Origin: Longimicrobiaceae bacterium
GTDB taxonomy: Bacteria; Gemmatimonadota; Gemmatimonadetes; Longimicrobiales; Longimicrobiaceae
Assembly: GCA_036375715.1 (NCBI GenBank)
Contig: DASVBS010000005.1
Location: 43,347-107,346, forward strand
Length of the DNA: 64,000 nucleotides
Direction: 5' to 3'
This document shows, one piece after another, positions 52,424 through 61,139 of the stretch. Made by a program: the position numbers and the translations under genes. The notes below the pieces were generated by a model. It had not been told where the DNA came from. It was given only the letters and a program-made list of their open reading frames with translations, and did no database searches. How positions within the stretch are numbered: position 1 is the stretch's first letter; each line of letters starts with the position of its first letter.

Positions 52424-53332
52424 TCAGCCTTCCTCGGACCGCCGAAGGCTACGCATCCGCAGTGCGAGGTAGCGTAGCCGCCGTTGGTTGAGAGGGAGCT
52501 CGAACTCTCCTTCGCGGGCCGTGTTGTCCCGCAGTCCCCCCGCCGTCTCCACCAGCTCCACGATCTGCTCCCGCTCGAGCGCGTTCAGACACCCGAGCCC
52601 CTCCACCGGAGTCCGAGGCGAGCGCTCCACCTGGAGCGCCGCTCGGGCGAAGGAGATGAACATGGAACAGGCCTCGGGGCAGGGCACCCGCTCTGCTTCA
52701 CCCGGAGCCTCGGCGTCCTTGCGCTCCGGCTGCAGCTCTTCAGCCTCGCTCCCGGGGATCCCTTCCGAGTCCAGGGGTGTGGGTTCCTCCGGACTCATCC
52801 CCCACGCGACTCGTCGCAGGCACACCGCGTCATTGCAGCAGGCACGTACCGCGTCGCGGACCGCGTCGGGCGGGAGCAAGCGCACTGCGGAGTAGATGCC
52901 GCTCTGCCGACCGGCCGTCTCGGACCAGTGCGTGACCCGCAGGGTTCCCTCGCGCCCGGCGTGCCAGTGGGGCACCGCCGCCGGATAGAGGTAGTCCAGG
53001 ACGGTCCAGAGGCCGCGCTCGTCCAGCCCTTCGAAGCACCAGCCTCCCTGCAGATTCGGGCTGGTCTTGAGAGGTCGGTGCGCGCCGTCCGCGGTCGTCT
53101 GCGCCAGAATTCGCGCCTGGAACGGGTCGCCGTAGGAGGTCAGTTCGGAGGTCGGCCGCCCGCGGTCCGCGACATGGCGCACAGTGAAGCGCTCCCCGTT
53201 CGGCTGTAGGTGGACCTGCAGGAAGACGCGACCCTCCCCGCCCGCGCTCCGGACCCAATCGACCAGCGCACGTCGGGCCGCGGCGACCCCTGACGGCGCG
53301 TGGGAACCCCGTACTGTCGATGCTTCAGACAC
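52424..53332 (-). CDS. DR2241-like iron-sulfur protein paired with CbiX
   Basis: 302 residues. Residues 164-222 hold a cysteine set, ACCNDAVC (165, 166, 171) and CPEAC (218, 222), suited to a 4Fe-4S cluster like the stabilising cluster described for Deinococcus DR2241, where CbiX domains and the Fe-S domain are in one chain. Here the CbiX part is the preceding gene, whose last eight bases overlap this start. The N-terminal half (VFLQVHLQPNGERFTVRHVA) is alpha-beta and includes WCFEGLDERGLWTVLDYLYP. A role in metal insertion into a tetrapyrrole follows from the pairing and is inferred. Confidence 0.75.
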   Translation of the reverse strand: MSEASTVRGSHAPSGVAAARRALVDWVRSAGGEGRVFLQVHLQPNGERFTVRHVADRGRPTSELTSYGDPFQARILAQTTADGAHRPLKTSPNLQGGWCFEGLDERGLWTVLDYLYPAAVPHWHAGREGTLRVTHWSETAGRQSGIYSAVRLLPPDAVRDAVRACCNDAVCLRRVAWGMSPEEPTPLDSEGIPGSEAEELQPERKDAEAPGEAERVPCPEACSMFISFARAALQVERSPRTPVEGLGCLNALEREQIVELVETAGGLRDNTAREGEFELPLNQRRLRYLALRMRSLRRSEEG

Positions 53333-54137
53333 CTGCTACCTCTCGATCGCCCGAGACAGGTCGACGCGGAATCGCCGCGCCCGCCTCCCGGGCGCGCTGG
53401 AGGATGATCTCTGCCACCTCCGGGAAGGTCCCCACCGGCGCCGCGTAGTGGACGCGCCGACCGGCCACTTCGGTCATGGACGAGATGGTGGGGCGATTGA
53501 TGCCCAGGTCGTCGGGGATCGTCTCCTGGGTGTGCCACCCCTCCGCGACAAAGAAGGGAACCAGCACCACCTCCCGATCGTCCATGGCCGCGAGCACGTC
53601 GCCTACCGCCGGTTCCTGGTCGAGAAACCCCGCCTCCACTCGCCCGAATAGGCCAAGGTCGCGAGCTTCTCGGGTCACCCGATAAATGATCTCCGCCGAA
53701 TTGGAGTTCCGCTCCGTCCCGTGCCCGATGATGATGAGGCCCGCCCCGGCAGCCTCCTCATCGGAAAGGCCCGCCGTCTCCTCCGCGCGCTGCAGGATCA
53801 TACGGGTCATCCACGGGTGCGTGCCCACGGGAGGACAGTAGTGGACCGTGCGTCCGTTCAGCCGGGTCTCCGAGGGCGCGGGGCCGTCGAGCCCGAGCTC
53901 GCGCGGAATCACCTCCTCGGTGAAGTAGCCTTCGGAGATGAAGAGGGGCACCACGTAGATCGAGTCCGACTCTACCAGGTCGAAGATCTCCCGCATCGAG
54001 GGCTCCTCCTTCCAGAAGCACTCGCGCACCTCGTCGAAGATCCCCATCCGCCGGATGGCCTCCGCGTGCCGATATACCGGCGCACTCGAGTCAGCGCTCA
54101 GGTGCGAGCCGTGCCCGATGATGATGAGAGATTGCAT
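53325..54137 (-). CDS. cbiX: CbiX/SirB-type chelatase with two domains
   Basis: 270 residues, two CbiX repeats. Domain 1: LIIIGHGSHLSADSSAPVY with the metal-site His, VVPLFISEGYFTEEVIPREL with Glu. Domain 2: LIIIGHGTERNSNSAEIIY and LVPFFVAEGWHTQETIPDDL. Each repeat carries the pattern that in single-domain CbiX forms a homodimer, so this chain is a pseudo-dimer able to insert Co2+ or Fe2+ into sirohydrochlorin (cobalamin or sirohaem synthesis). It overlaps the DR2241-like gene and follows the 149-residue gene by 29 bases. No other cobalamin genes are in the window. Confidence 0.9.
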   Translation of the reverse strand: MQSLIIIGHGSHLSADSSAPVYRHAEAIRRMGIFDEVRECFWKEEPSMREIFDLVESDSIYVVPLFISEGYFTEEVIPRELGLDGPAPSETRLNGRTVHYCPPVGTHPWMTRMILQRAEETAGLSDEEAAGAGLIIIGHGTERNSNSAEIIYRVTREARDLGLFGRVEAGFLDQEPAVGDVLAAMDDREVVLVPFFVAEGWHTQETIPDDLGINRPTISSMTEVAGRRVHYAAPVGTFPEVAEIILQRAREAGAAIPRRPVSGDREVAGV

Positions 54138-54166
54138 CTGGATGATGGCTGATAGCCTATAGCCTC

Positions 54167-54616
54167 CTACTTCCCCACCAAGAGCTCCACCGTTGCCTCC
54201 TGCGCGCGCGAGAGCTTCGCGGGGAGACGCACCACGAGCGGCGGTTGCCGCACCGAGGTGGGGAGGTGGAGGATGAGATCCTCGAGCGGCGCGTCGGCCC
54301 CGGTTGGCCGCGAGCGGCCGGTCGTGTCAATGCGCACCGGGTAGCCGTCCCGGAGCCGTTGCGCCAACCGCAGACCGTATTCCGTCCACTCCCGCACCGG
54401 GTCGGAGTCCGGTTGCGCCACCGTAGGCACGAGCTGCTGCTCGAAGTATTCCAGCGCCTTGCGGAAGGCGGCTTCGTCGCGCGCGCGCAGCTCCCGGAGC
54501 CAGTTTCGATAGCGGCCCCGGGGATCCGGAAGGCCGGTCTGCTCCAGTGCGTCAGCGAGGCGACGATCGGCCTGCGCGCGGAGGTCGTCGTCTTCCCCCT
54601 CGGATTCCCGTGACAT
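54167..54616 (-). CDS. Conserved-looking protein of unknown function upstream of cbiX
   Basis: 149 residues from ATG 54616. Residues 15-95 are helical and charged (LADALEQTGLPDPRGRYRNW, FRKALEYFEQQLVP), and the C-terminal part is a short beta region (APLEDLILHLPTSVRQPPLV, VRLPAKLSRAQEATVELLVG). No family is recognised. The frame is open to 54706 but the added residues run into the promoter area of the divergent phosphoribosyltransferase. Its distance to cbiX (29 bases) suggests co-transcription. Confidence 0.65.
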   Translation of the reverse strand: MSRESEGEDDDLRAQADRRLADALEQTGLPDPRGRYRNWLRELRARDEAAFRKALEYFEQQLVPTVAQPDSDPVREWTEYGLRLAQRLRDGYPVRIDTTGRSRPTGADAPLEDLILHLPTSVRQPPLVVRLPAKLSRAQEATVELLVGK

Positions 54617-54725
54617 GAGGGGGAAAAGACCGTGCGGGAGGCGGCCAGTCAAGCCGTGGGTTGGCGGGACGGCACGGCGGTTGAATATTGGAGCAGTTCC
54701 CTGCATTCCCTATCTGGAGGCGCGC

Positions 54726-55259
54726 ATGGTTCAGGCCGGATACCCCAAGCCTGCGCTTGCGGGCGGTGCTTCGCAGGAGATCTTCGAGCTCTCCTGGGAA
54801 CTCTTCGGCGAGCTGTGCCGCGCGCTGGCGCTGCGCGTTTACCGCGAGTACGACCCGGACGTGGTGGTCGGGATCGCCACCGCAGGGGTCATCCCCGCGG
54901 CGGTGATCGCGGATATCCTCCAGGTCGACTTCTACAGCCTGAAGATAACGCGCCGCGCCGAAGGGGACCGTCCGGAGCTCCTCTCCACCGCGCCGCCCCA
55001 GGTGAGGGGTCAGCGAGTTCTGCTGGTGGACGAGCTGACCACCAGCGGCGAGACCATGCGCCTCGCCCTGGCTACTCTGCGCGACGTCCTCCCCCTGGAG
55101 ATCCGCACCGCCGCCTGCTTCTGCCGCCCCAACGGCTACCAGCCGGACTTCCACGCCCTCGTCACCGACGCCCTCATCGTCTTCCCCTGGGACCGCAAGG
55201 TCATCGAGGAGGGCGAGCTGGTGGTGCACCCCACCTATCGCGGAGTTGTGGAGGAGTAG
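54726..55259 (+). CDS. Type I phosphoribosyltransferase
   Basis: 177 residues. The PRPP loop VLLVDELTTSGET (about residues 98-110) and the flexible PPi-loop region DPDVVVGIATAGVIPAAVIAD are intact. The protein lacks clear purine- or pyrimidine-specific hoods; it resembles the stand-alone phosphoribosyltransferases related to xanthine or hypoxanthine enzymes. GGAGG lies five bases before ATG 54726. The gene converges on rho across a GAATTAC array and a hairpin. Confidence 0.85.
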   Translation: MVQAGYPKPALAGGASQEIFELSWELFGELCRALALRVYREYDPDVVVGIATAGVIPAAVIADILQVDFYSLKITRRAEGDRPELLSTAPPQVRGQRVLLVDELTTSGETMRLALATLRDVLPLEIRTAACFCRPNGYQPDFHALVTDALIVFPWDRKVIEEGELVVHPTYRGVVEE

Positions 55260-55274
55260 CTGGTAGCGCTGCAG

Positions 55275-55357
55275 GAATTACGAATTACGAATTACGAATT
55301 ACCAGCGGAGATGCAGCAGAACGGGCCGGCGTCCACTCGGACGCCGGCCCGTAATTA
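55275..55357. repeat. Partial heptamer element enclosing the rho terminator
   Basis: GAATTAC x4 (55275-55302) forms the left arm. On the other side of the hairpin only one GTAATTA unit (55351-55357) remains of a right arm. The rest of the plan matches elements 1-3. Confidence 0.75.
55321..55352. terminator. Strong hairpin terminator between phosphoribosyltransferase and rho
   Basis: A perfect 14-bp stem (arms 55321-55334 and 55339-55352) with loop ACTC. It can serve both convergent genes and is embedded in the heptamer element. Confidence 0.92.
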
Positions 55358-55368
55358 CCCCCCAGCCG

Positions 55369-56622
55369 TCAGCCCCCCTTGGCCATGCTGTCGAGGAATT
55401 CCTTATTGTTCTTCGTCTTCTTCATGCGGCCGAGGAGGAACTCGATGGCCTCCGCGGGCGGCATGTCGGAGAGGAAGTTGCGCAGCAGGTAGACGCGGCT
55501 GAGCTCCTGCTCGTCGAGCAGCAGGTCTTCCTTCCGGGTGCCGGAGCGGTTGATGTCGATGGCGGGGAAGATCCGCTTGTCGGCGATGTGCCGGTCGAGG
55601 ACGAGCTCCATGTTACCGGTGCCCTTGAACTCCTCGAAGATCACCTCGTCCATCCGGCTGCCGGTGTCCACCAGCGCCGTCGCGACAATGGTCAGGCTCC
55701 CGCCGCCGTCGATGTTTCGCGCCGCGCCGAAGAACCGCTTGGGCTTGTGCAGCGCGTTCGCGTCGACACCGCCCGAGAGGATCTTCCCGGAATGCGGCAC
55801 CGTCACGTTGTAGGCCCGGGCCAGGCGCGTGATCGAGTCCAGCAGGATCACCACGTCGCGGCCGTGCTCGACCAGGCGTTTGGCCTTCTCCAGCACCATC
55901 TCGGCCACCTGCGTATGACGGTCGGCCGGCTCATCGAAGGTCGACGAGATCACCTCGCCACGGACGTTTTCCTCCATGTCCGTGACCTCCTCCGGTCGCT
56001 CGTCGATCAGGAGGATGATGAGGTGGATCTCGGGGTGATTCTCGGTGATGGCGTTGGCGATCTTCTGCATGAGGATCGTCTTACCCGCCTTGGGAGGGGC
56101 CACGATCAGACCGCGTTGCCCCTTGCCCAGCGGTGCCATCAGGTCCATCACCCGCATTGACAGGTCGCCGTCTTTCGTCTCCAAGCGGATCCGCTCATCC
56201 GGATAGCGGGGCCGCAGGTTATCGAAGGCGATGCGATGCTTGGCGCGGTCCGGATCGTCCCCGTTGACCTTCTCGACCTTCAGCAGCGCCAGGTAGCGCT
56301 CCCCCTCCTTGGGCGGGCGCACCTGTCCCAGGACCGTATCACCGGTCCGCAGGTCAAAGCGCTTGATCTGGCTGGGAGAGACGTAGATGTCGTCCGGGCC
56401 GTACAGGTAGTTCCAATCCTGAGAACGGAGGAAGCCGTAGCCCTCGGGGAGGACCTCGAGCACCCCTTCACCCCGCAGCACGACCTCTGAATCCAGGAGA
56501 TTCTGCTCGATGCGGAAGATGAGGTCCTGCTTGCGGAGTCCTGAGTAGTTCGAGATGTTCAGGCCCTCCGCCATCTCGTGCAACTCGGCGATGGTTTTGG
56601 ATTTAAGTGCGGATATGTCCAC
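55369..56622 (-). CDS. rho: Transcription termination factor Rho
   Basis: 417 residues, the core length. N-terminal helical domain ([20 protein letters not shown]), RNA-binding cold-shock-like domain ([38 protein letters not shown]), then the hexameric ATPase: P-loop APPKAGKT, Walker B-type [17 protein letters not shown]-loop [20 protein letters not shown] and [20 protein letters not shown]. It unwinds RNA and stops transcription. The gene stands alone; the divergent site-2 protease begins about 108 bases away. Confidence 0.97.
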   Translation of the reverse strand: MDISALKSKTIAELHEMAEGLNISNYSGLRKQDLIFRIEQNLLDSEVVLRGEGVLEVLPEGYGFLRSQDWNYLYGPDDIYVSPSQIKRFDLRTGDTVLGQVRPPKEGERYLALLKVEKVNGDDPDRAKHRIAFDNLRPRYPDERIRLETKDGDLSMRVMDLMAPLGKGQRGLIVAPPKAGKTILMQKIANAITENHPEIHLIILLIDERPEEVTDMEENVRGEVISSTFDEPADRHTQVAEMVLEKAKRLVEHGRDVVILLDSITRLARAYNVTVPHSGKILSGGVDANALHKPKRFFGAARNIDGGGSLTIVATALVDTGSRMDEVIFEEFKGTGNMELVLDRHIADKRIFPAIDINRSGTRKEDLLLDEQELSRVYLLRNFLSDMPPAEAIEFLLGRMKKTKNNKEFLDSMAKGG

Positions 56623-56730
56623 TCTCTGCTCCGAATCGTAATCTAGGGACGCGGCCTACCCCATCGGGGAGACCGATCACAGTGCACTGCCTATGGCCTC
56701 TTGAGAAGCCGACGGTGTGAGGCGGGGCGC

Positions 56731-57936
56731 ATGGGCCCGGATGGTGAGATGCAGCATTTTTCGGACGATTCGGCCAACATAACGCCAGCAGAAACAACGG
56801 TCAAGGTCACGATGGCCGAGCTGTTGAGCCTGTTTTCCGAGGCTCGCAGCCTGGTGATTCGAGGCGATGAAATCGTTCGGGGAATCCTTGCTCCTCACCG
56901 AGATCCGGATGACCCTGAAGTCCAGCGGGTGCTGACCGACTGGGGCGGGACGCACTTTCTGCACCATACGTCATACGGCACACAGGTCACGCTGGTCCGT
57001 CGCCACCTCCCCCCGAAGCCCGAACGGTGGTGGCTCCACGTTCTGCTCGCTGCTCTTACCCTCTTCACCACGACGGTTGCCGGAGCGTACATCCTGGGTC
57101 GTGCCCCTCTGGTCCTGCGCTGGGTCGATCTGGGGCCGCTGTGGCTACCGTTCCCGGTGGGTCTGCATCCGCCCAGTCTGCCCGCGGGACTGCTTTTCTC
57201 CCTTCCCCTGATGATCATCCTGCTGGGCCACGAGCTGGGCCACTACCTCATGGCCCGCCGCCGGGGAATGAACGTCTCGCCACCCTATTTCGTGCCAGCT
57301 CCGAACTGGATCAACTTCATCGGTACCTTCGGTGCGTTCATCCGCTTGCGCTCAGTGGTCATCAACCGATCAGTGCTGCTGGACGTGGGTGCGGGCGGGC
57401 CACTGGTCAGCTTCTTCCTGTCGATTCCCGTCTCTCTTGTCGGGCTCGTCTGGAGCTACCCTTTCTCCACGCTTCCGCCGGATCCCGCGGCCCCCTACGT
57501 CGTAGCCTTCGCCGGTCAACGGATCTGGCTGGGAGACTCGCTGCTCTTCCATCTCCTGCGAGCCATCGCCGCCCCTGGAGACAACGCCCTGTTCCTGCAT
57601 CCGCTGGCCTTCGCCGGGTGGCTCGGTCTCTTCCTCACCGCGATGAACCTGGTCCCCCTCGCCCAGCTCGACGGAGGGCACATCCTCTACGCGCTCTTCG
57701 GGCGGGGGCAACGAGTGCTGGGTATGGTCTTCCTGGGCGCGCTGGTCGTGCTCGGGACGTGGTGGTGGGGGTGGTGGTTCTGGGTGTTGGTGATCCTGCT
57801 GATCGGTCGGGGGCGGATCCGCCACCCCTCAGTTTTCGATCCTGTTCCGCCCGTGAGCCCTGGGCGTCAGCTGGTCGGCTGGACCTGTATTGCGATTTTC
57901 ATCCTCACCTTCATCCCGCTTCCTCTTCAAGTATAG
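56731..57936 (+). CDS. Site-2-protease-family membrane metalloprotease (M50)
   Basis: 401 residues from ATG 56731 (ATG 56749 is a second choice). The zinc motif HELGH lies in LLGHELGHYLMARRRGM and the third ligand in NLVPLAQLDGGHILYALFG, the M50 signature. There are about seven membrane helices. The N-terminal 90 residues are soluble and include a conserved-looking helical region (ELLSLFSEARSLVIRGDEIV). This resembles the EGY1/cyanobacterial S2P-like group more than RseP, since no PDZ domain is seen. It would cleave within the membrane a transmembrane regulator not identifiable here. Confidence 0.9.
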   Translation: MGPDGEMQHFSDDSANITPAETTVKVTMAELLSLFSEARSLVIRGDEIVRGILAPHRDPDDPEVQRVLTDWGGTHFLHHTSYGTQVTLVRRHLPPKPERWWLHVLLAALTLFTTTVAGAYILGRAPLVLRWVDLGPLWLPFPVGLHPPSLPAGLLFSLPLMIILLGHELGHYLMARRRGMNVSPPYFVPAPNWINFIGTFGAFIRLRSVVINRSVLLDVGAGGPLVSFFLSIPVSLVGLVWSYPFSTLPPDPAAPYVVAFAGQRIWLGDSLLFHLLRAIAAPGDNALFLHPLAFAGWLGLFLTAMNLVPLAQLDGGHILYALFGRGQRVLGMVFLGALVVLGTWWWGWWFWVLVILLIGRGRIRHPSVFDPVPPVSPGRQLVGWTCIAIFILTFIPLPLQV

Positions 57937-58052
57937 CGGATCCTGGTGCTTTCGCGATCCGAAAAAATTCCACAATCTTGACAAAGCCGGCCGCCACGCC
58001 AGAGATTGATCGACGGCCAAAAAACGGGGGTTTTCGATCAGCGGAGAGCGCC

Positions 58053-58418
58053 ATGGCACGCCATAACCGCGAGGGACGGGGAGAGGACCAGCTCGGGCGC
58101 ACCTACCTGGTGAGTTATCAGCCGGACTGGTTCTACCAGGTCAAGGTGACGCGGGATCTCGCCTCCGGGCGCCAGTCCACCAAGACACTCTGTCGGAACC
58201 CCGAGCCACCGCAGGGGGAGCCGGGGTCCAGGGTCCGCACGCGCATCCTATCCGAGGAGCTGGGGCTCGATTTCGAGATCAGCCTCGAGGATGCTCGCGG
58301 AGTCATCCGGCGGATCACGGTGGAGACCGTGGTGCCCGAGGGGCCGGACCAGGGCGAGCCGGTCGCCTTCACGATCAGCCGCAGACGGACGCGCCGCCCG
58401 GCGAACGGCGACGGCTGA
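58053..58418 (+). CDS. Small protein of unknown function
   Basis: 121 residues, basic and strand-rich (QLGRTYLVSYQPDWFYQVKV, TRILSEELGLDFEISLEDAR, GVIRRITVETVVPEG), ending in an Arg-rich tail. GGAG lies six bases before ATG 58053. The frame is open for 1,026 more bases upstream only because it is a GC-rich shadow of the protease gene. The next gene, for enoyl-CoA hydratase, begins 28 bases on, so they probably share a message. No family recognised. Confidence 0.7.
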   Translation: MARHNREGRGEDQLGRTYLVSYQPDWFYQVKVTRDLASGRQSTKTLCRNPEPPQGEPGSRVRTRILSEELGLDFEISLEDARGVIRRITVETVVPEGPDQGEPVAFTISRRRTRRPANGDG

Positions 58419-58446
58419 CAATCGTCCCCCTTCCGCGGTACCCACG

Positions 58447-59232
58447 ATGTCTTCCTTCCGCAATCTGCGGCTCGACCTGGGCGAGCCCGTCGCCACGCTG
58501 ACGATCGATCGACCCGACAAGCTGAACGCGCTGGATCGCGCTACCCTGCTGGAACTGGGCGAGGCGATGGAGCTCGTCCGCGAGGCGGAAGGTGTGCGGG
58601 GGATGATCATCACCGGTACCGGAGAGAGAGCCTTCGCAGCGGGAGCCGACATTGCCGAGCTGGCGGCGCTGGGTCCGCTCGAGGCGGTGGAGACGAGCCG
58701 GTTGGGCCAGGAGGTCTTCAGTCGGGTCGAACGCTCGGGCAAACCCGTGGTGGCCGCGGTGAACGGCTACGCGCTCGGCGGCGGGTGCGAGCTGGCGCTC
58801 GCCTGCCATCTTCGCGTTGCCGCCACCACCGCGAAGCTCGGCCTTCCGGAGGTAACGCTTGGAGTTATACCCGGTTACGGCGGAACGGTTCGCCTGCCGC
58901 GTCTGATCGGGCGGGGGCGCGCGCTGGAGCTGATCCTCACCGGTGAGATGATCGATGCGGCGGAAGCTCACCGCATCGGCCTCGTGAACCGCCTGGCCGA
59001 GCCCGGCGAGCTGCTGAAGGAGGCCAGGCGCCTGCTGGAGCGCATCGTCGCGAACGGACCGCTCGCGGTGGGCATGGCGATCGAAAGCGTCCACCGGGGC
59101 GAGGGGATGGAGATCGACGCCGCGCTTGCCACCGAGGCCCACCTCTTCGGCGTGCTGGCGGCGAGCGACGACATGCGGGAAGGGATGTCGGCGTTCCTGG
59201 AGAAGCGTTCCCCCCGGTTCTCGGGCCGGTGA
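58447..59232 (+). CDS. Enoyl-CoA hydratase/isomerase family protein
   Basis: 261 residues. Crotonase-fold motifs: IDRPDKLNALDRATLLEL, the oxyanion block AFAAGADIAELA, NGYALGGGCELALACHLRVA with catalytic Glu (about 114), and LGLPEVTLGVIPGYGGTVRL with the second Glu (about 134). Both acids are present as in true 2-enoyl-CoA hydratases. The preceding unknown gene and following ogt are on the same strand, 28 and 43 bases away. It fits fatty acid beta-oxidation, but no other beta-oxidation gene is near. Confidence 0.93.
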   Translation: MSSFRNLRLDLGEPVATLTIDRPDKLNALDRATLLELGEAMELVREAEGVRGMIITGTGERAFAAGADIAELAALGPLEAVETSRLGQEVFSRVERSGKPVVAAVNGYALGGGCELALACHLRVAATTAKLGLPEVTLGVIPGYGGTVRLPRLIGRGRALELILTGEMIDAAEAHRIGLVNRLAEPGELLKEARRLLERIVANGPLAVGMAIESVHRGEGMEIDAALATEAHLFGVLAASDDMREGMSAFLEKRSPRFSGR

Positions 59233-59275
59233 GGCGGGCGCTTCCCTGCGATCTTTCCGGCCGCGCTGCCGAGCT

Positions 59276-59782
59276 GTGAAACTGCTGCTTCACTCGCCGG
59301 TCGGCCTTCTGCTCGCGGAGTACGACCCCGATGCGCTCCGCGACATCCGCTTCTGGCCCGCGGGTGAGCATCCCCCTGCCGGCACCCGCGACGCCCCGGC
59401 ACGCACCGACTCCCTGGGGACTGAGCTGGCGCGACAGCTCGCCGAGTACTTCGCCGGGGAGCGTCGCAGCTTCGACCTGCCCCTCCGCCCCGCGGCTACC
59501 CCCTTCCAGGTCGCCGTTCGGTACGCCCTCCTGCAGATCCCTTACGGCGAGGTACGTACCTACCTCGACGTCGCTCGGGCAACCGGCCGCCCCGGCGCCG
59601 CCCGCGCCGTCGGTCAGGTCAACGCCCACAATCCCTTCCCCATTATCGTCCCCTGCCACCGCGTCGTCGCCGCCAACGGCGCCCTCGGCGGGTATCTGGG
59701 CGAGTGGGGCCGCGGCGACGCGCTGGGGAAGAAGGAGTGGCTCCTCCGCCACGAGGCCGGGGTGCTCAGTCTGGGACTCTGA
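59276..59782 (+). CDS. ogt: Methylated-DNA-protein-cysteine methyltransferase
   Basis: 168 residues from GTG 59276. The active-site block IIVPCHRVVAANGALGGY has the acceptor Cys in PCHRV, preceded by TPFQVAVRYALLQIPYGEVR and AVGQVNAHNPFP, the helix-turn-helix that flips the base out. It removes the methyl group from O6-methylguanine in a single turnover. The N-terminal third is short and Pro-rich, as in Ogt. No good Shine-Dalgarno is seen; the start follows the ogt-type beginning KLLLHSPVGLLLAEYD. A heptamer element separates it from recF. Confidence 0.93.
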   Translation: MKLLLHSPVGLLLAEYDPDALRDIRFWPAGEHPPAGTRDAPARTDSLGTELARQLAEYFAGERRSFDLPLRPAATPFQVAVRYALLQIPYGEVRTYLDVARATGRPGAARAVGQVNAHNPFPIIVPCHRVVAANGALGGYLGEWGRGDALGKKEWLLRHEAGVLSLGL

Positions 59783-59784
59783 CG

Positions 59785-59936
59785 GAATTACGAATTACGA
59801 ATTACGAATGGTGGGACGCCAGCTGATACGGCAGATTCAATCGGCGAACTGACGAATACAGGATACCTGCGGATCAGCGCTGCAACTCGCAAATCACGAC
59901 GGTCATCCGTAACTCGTAATTCGTAATTCGTAATTT
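59785..59936. repeat. Mirrored heptamer element 3 (GAATTAC array, spacer, GTAATTC array)
   Basis: Left arm GAATTAC x3 (59785-59805), beginning two bases after the ogt stop codon. Right arm GTAACTC, GTAATTC x2, GTAATTT (59909-59936). It fills the 169-base gap before recF, here between genes on the same strand, so it must be read through if they are co-transcribed. Confidence 0.9.
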
Positions 59937-59951
59937 CTCCGCCCCGCACCG

Positions 59952-61076
59952 ATGCTTGCTTCGCTCGCGCTGTCCGGCTTTCGCAACCTCGCAGATCAGC
60001 GCGTGGATCTGCCGGCGGCGGGGATGGCGGTGGTGGCGGACAACGGGCAGGGGAAGACCAACTTTCTCGAGGCGATCTACTATCTCGAGATCTTCCGGTC
60101 CTTTCGGGGCGCGCCGGACGAACAGCTGGTGCGCTTCGGGGCCGACTTTTTCCGCGTCGAGGGGAAGCTCACGATCGAGGGACGCACCCGTACCGTGGCG
60201 GCGGCGCTCGACCGGCGATCGCGGCGCAAGAAGGTCACGATCGACGGCCAGGAGCCGGAGCGGATCGGAGACGCGATCGGCTCGGTGGGAGTGGTGGTCT
60301 TCTCTCCGGCTGACGTGGCCATCGTGGCCGGAAGCCCCGCGGAACGCCGGCGCTTCCTGGACATCGTCCTCTCCCTGGCCGTTCCCGGCTACCTGGAGTG
60401 GCTGCAGCGGTATCGCCAGGTCCTGCTGCGGCGCAACGCGCTGTTGCGCGAGGGTGCACCCGCCGAGCTGGTGGGAGCCTGGGATGCGGGGCTGGCGGAC
60501 TGGGGGAGCCGGGTGATCGCCGCACGCCTACGGTGGGTGAGCGAACGGCGGGAGGCCTTTCGATCACACGTCCATCGCATCGGCGGCGGCAGCGAGGCCC
60601 AGCTGGACTACGCCGGGTCGATCGATTTGGCGGAGGTGGGCGTGGAGCGGGCGGATATCGCCGCGGCATTGCTCGAGGCGCTGGAGCGGTCGCGGGAACG
60701 GGAGCGCCGGCGTGGGGCGACCCTGGTGGGACCGCATCGCGATAACCTTCGCATCCGGGTGCGTACCGACGGAACCGAGGCGTGGACCGACCTGCGGGCG
60801 TACGGTTCAGGAGGGCAGCAGCGTACCGCGGCAGTCGCGCTGCGAATGCTCGAGGCGGACAGCCGCCGCGAGACCACCGGCCGCGAGCCGCTCATGCTGC
60901 TCGACGACGTCTTTGCCGAGCTGGATCCCGGGCGCTCGCGACGCATCCTCGACTGGATCGAGGAGCGGGGTGAGGGGCAGGTGATCCTTACCGCGCCGAA
61001 GGCCACCGACGTCGAGGTTCGCGGGATGGTTCTCCCGCGCTGGGGGCTGCGAGAGGGGAGACTGTTTCCACTTTGA
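59952..61076 (+). CDS. recF: DNA replication and repair protein RecF
   Basis: 374 residues. RecF signature: LALSGFRNLADQRVDLPA, Walker A ADNGQGKTNFLEAIYYL, FSPADVAIVAGSPAERRRFLD, signature YGSGGQQRTAAVALRML and Walker B LLDDVFAELDPGR. It loads RecA at gaps with RecO and RecR. It begins 15 bases after the heptamer element and is followed by dciA and gyrB on the same strand. Confidence 0.96.
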   Translation: MLASLALSGFRNLADQRVDLPAAGMAVVADNGQGKTNFLEAIYYLEIFRSFRGAPDEQLVRFGADFFRVEGKLTIEGRTRTVAAALDRRSRRKKVTIDGQEPERIGDAIGSVGVVVFSPADVAIVAGSPAERRRFLDIVLSLAVPGYLEWLQRYRQVLLRRNALLREGAPAELVGAWDAGLADWGSRVIAARLRWVSERREAFRSHVHRIGGGSEAQLDYAGSIDLAEVGVERADIAAALLEALERSRERERRRGATLVGPHRDNLRIRVRTDGTEAWTDLRAYGSGGQQRTAAVALRMLEADSRRETTGREPLMLLDDVFAELDPGRSRRILDWIEERGEGQVILTAPKATDVEVRGMVLPRWGLREGRLFPL

Positions 61077-61139
61077 CGCGACGGGTCCGTAGCGGTAAAT
61101 TTCAGCGTCTACGACACTGGCCCATCCGCCCCGGAATCT

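Noticed and set aside
57027..58052. Long N-terminal extension of the 121-residue gene
   Set aside because: It is the +1 shadow of the site-2 protease gene; a good start with GGAG exists at 58053.
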